Source: an uncultured Acidobacteriia bacterium
Lineage (GTDB): Bacteria; Acidobacteriota; Terriglobia; Bryobacterales; Bryobacteraceae
Assembly (NCBI GenBank): GCA_903909435.1
Contig: CAIVVT010000299.1
Location: forward strand, 36,031 to 100,030
Direction: 5' to 3'
DNA length: 64,000 bases
Every line of letters begins with the position of its first letter. Position 1 is the first letter of the stretch. Shown here one piece after another: positions 63,451 through 64,000 of the stretch. A program made the translations under genes and the position numbers. The notes under the pieces were generated by a model. That model ran no database searches and was not told the DNA's origin. It saw nothing but the letters and a program-made list of their open reading frames with translations.

Positions 63451-64000
63451 ACTTCGTGAGAGATTGCTGCGGGCCGGCGTGGCGCCGCGGCATGTCCGGC
63501 GCTATCTCAGCGAACTCGCCGACCACGTGGCCGACCTGAAGGCGGAAGAGGAGCGCTCGGGTCGTAGTCCTGCGGATGCGGAGGCTGCGGCGCTGCTCCG
63601 GCTCGGCGGGACGAACGAGCTATTGAAGGCCATGACCGGCCAACGCCAATTTCAAGCCTGGTGCACAAGGGCGCCGTGGGCCATGTTCGGGCTCGTCCCG
63701 CTAGGTGTTCTTGCGGCGGCTTACGCTTTCGCCTGTCTGATCTTGTGGACAGGCTGGAGGATGTTCCTGCCTGGAACCGAGACGCCGTTTGTACGGGTGG
63801 ACGGACTTGCGATGGTCTACTTCACACTCGGCCGGTTAACCTATTACGGCGCGCCGATCTTGATTGGCTGGGGCATCGGACTGCTGGCCGCCCGCCAGCG
63901 ATTCAGTTCGCTATGGCCCGCCGCCGGATGGGTTCTGATCGCACTGGCCGGTGCTTCGGCCCAAGTCCACGCCAGCCGCCAGGGCATCCCCGGTGGCACG
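63431..64000 (+). CDS. HAAS/DUF1700-type membrane protein, 3' end outside the window
   Basis: The first 190 codons of a gene. Residues 1-60 are a HAAS-like helical domain (MAKLFNELRERLLRAG and RYLSELADHVADLKAEEE), followed by four or more hydrophobic segments (MFGLVPLGVLAAAYAFACLILW, YYGAPILIGWGIGLLAA, WPAAGWVLIALAG). It overlaps PadR and is probably co-transcribed. The frame is open at base 64000, so the C-terminus is unknown. Confidence 0.85.
   Translation, partial: MAKLFNELRERLLRAGVAPRHVRRYLSELADHVADLKAEEERSGRSPADAEAAALLRLGGTNELLKAMTGQRQFQAWCTRAPWAMFGLVPLGVLAAAYAFACLILWTGWRMFLPGTETPFVRVDGLAMVYFTLGRLTYYGAPILIGWGIGLLAARQRFSSLWPAAGWVLIALAGASAQVHASRQGIPGGT

Overview
The window looks like a chromosomal stretch from a GC-rich member of the Acidobacteriota, most likely the Bryobacterales/Solibacter lineage. 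This is inferred from gene content and not from a marker gene, because there is no rRNA or tRNA here. Supporting signs are a BlaI/BlaR1 pair, PadR plus HAAS-type membrane protein, DUF1080, DUF885, SBBP-repeat and DUF5597-type glycosidase proteins, Tat-signal enzymes, a cupin almost superimposable on the metal site of the Granulicella hydroxynitrile lyase, and several families of short palindromic repeats. There is no sign of a prophage, CRISPR array, insertion sequence or conjugative element.

Layout. 0-10 kb: a selenoprotein B-like gene read through an in-frame UGA, two small membrane-protein genes, a TonB-domain protein, a SelD that is itself a selenoprotein, pyrF, a UDP-xylose synthase-like enzyme, an exported PLP aminotransferase and a ceramidase-like protein. 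10-20 kb: blaI-blaR1, an aldo-keto reductase/cupin/alcohol dehydrogenase operon divergent from an AraC regulator, a radical SAM protein, and a HAD/unknown/PfkB operon. 20-35 kb: an orphan ABC ATPase, pepP-accB-accC, an amidohydrolase, a DUF151 nuclease-like protein with miaB, a GH35-like enzyme, a DMT transporter, a Cdd1 protein, thrC, a zinc dehydrogenase and a lytic transglycosylase. 35-46 kb: a large SBBP protein, an alpha-2-macroglobulin operon with DUF1175 and a membrane protein, and a hybrid histidine kinase. 46-52 kb: a sulfite-to-cysteine assimilation block (sulfite reductase, unknown protein, cysteine synthase, JAMM protease, sulfur carrier protein, MoeZ-like activating enzyme). 52-64 kb: DUF1080, VOC, type II glutamine synthetase, DUF885 lipoprotein, a tiny zinc-ribbon protein, TSUP transporter, hemerythrin, LolA-like protein, Gfo/Idh oxidoreductase, carboxylesterase and a PadR module that runs off the end.

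The most notable coherent systems are selenium use (a Sec-containing SelD 3 kb from a Sec-containing reductase-like protein, each UGA followed by a hairpin in the right place), sulfur-carrier-dependent cysteine synthesis with a carrier whose tail extends one residue past the glycines, the macroglobulin/DUF1175 cluster, and an unassigned sugar-kinase/HAD operon. Several families of palindromic repeats lie between genes and appear to be lineage-specific dispersed elements.
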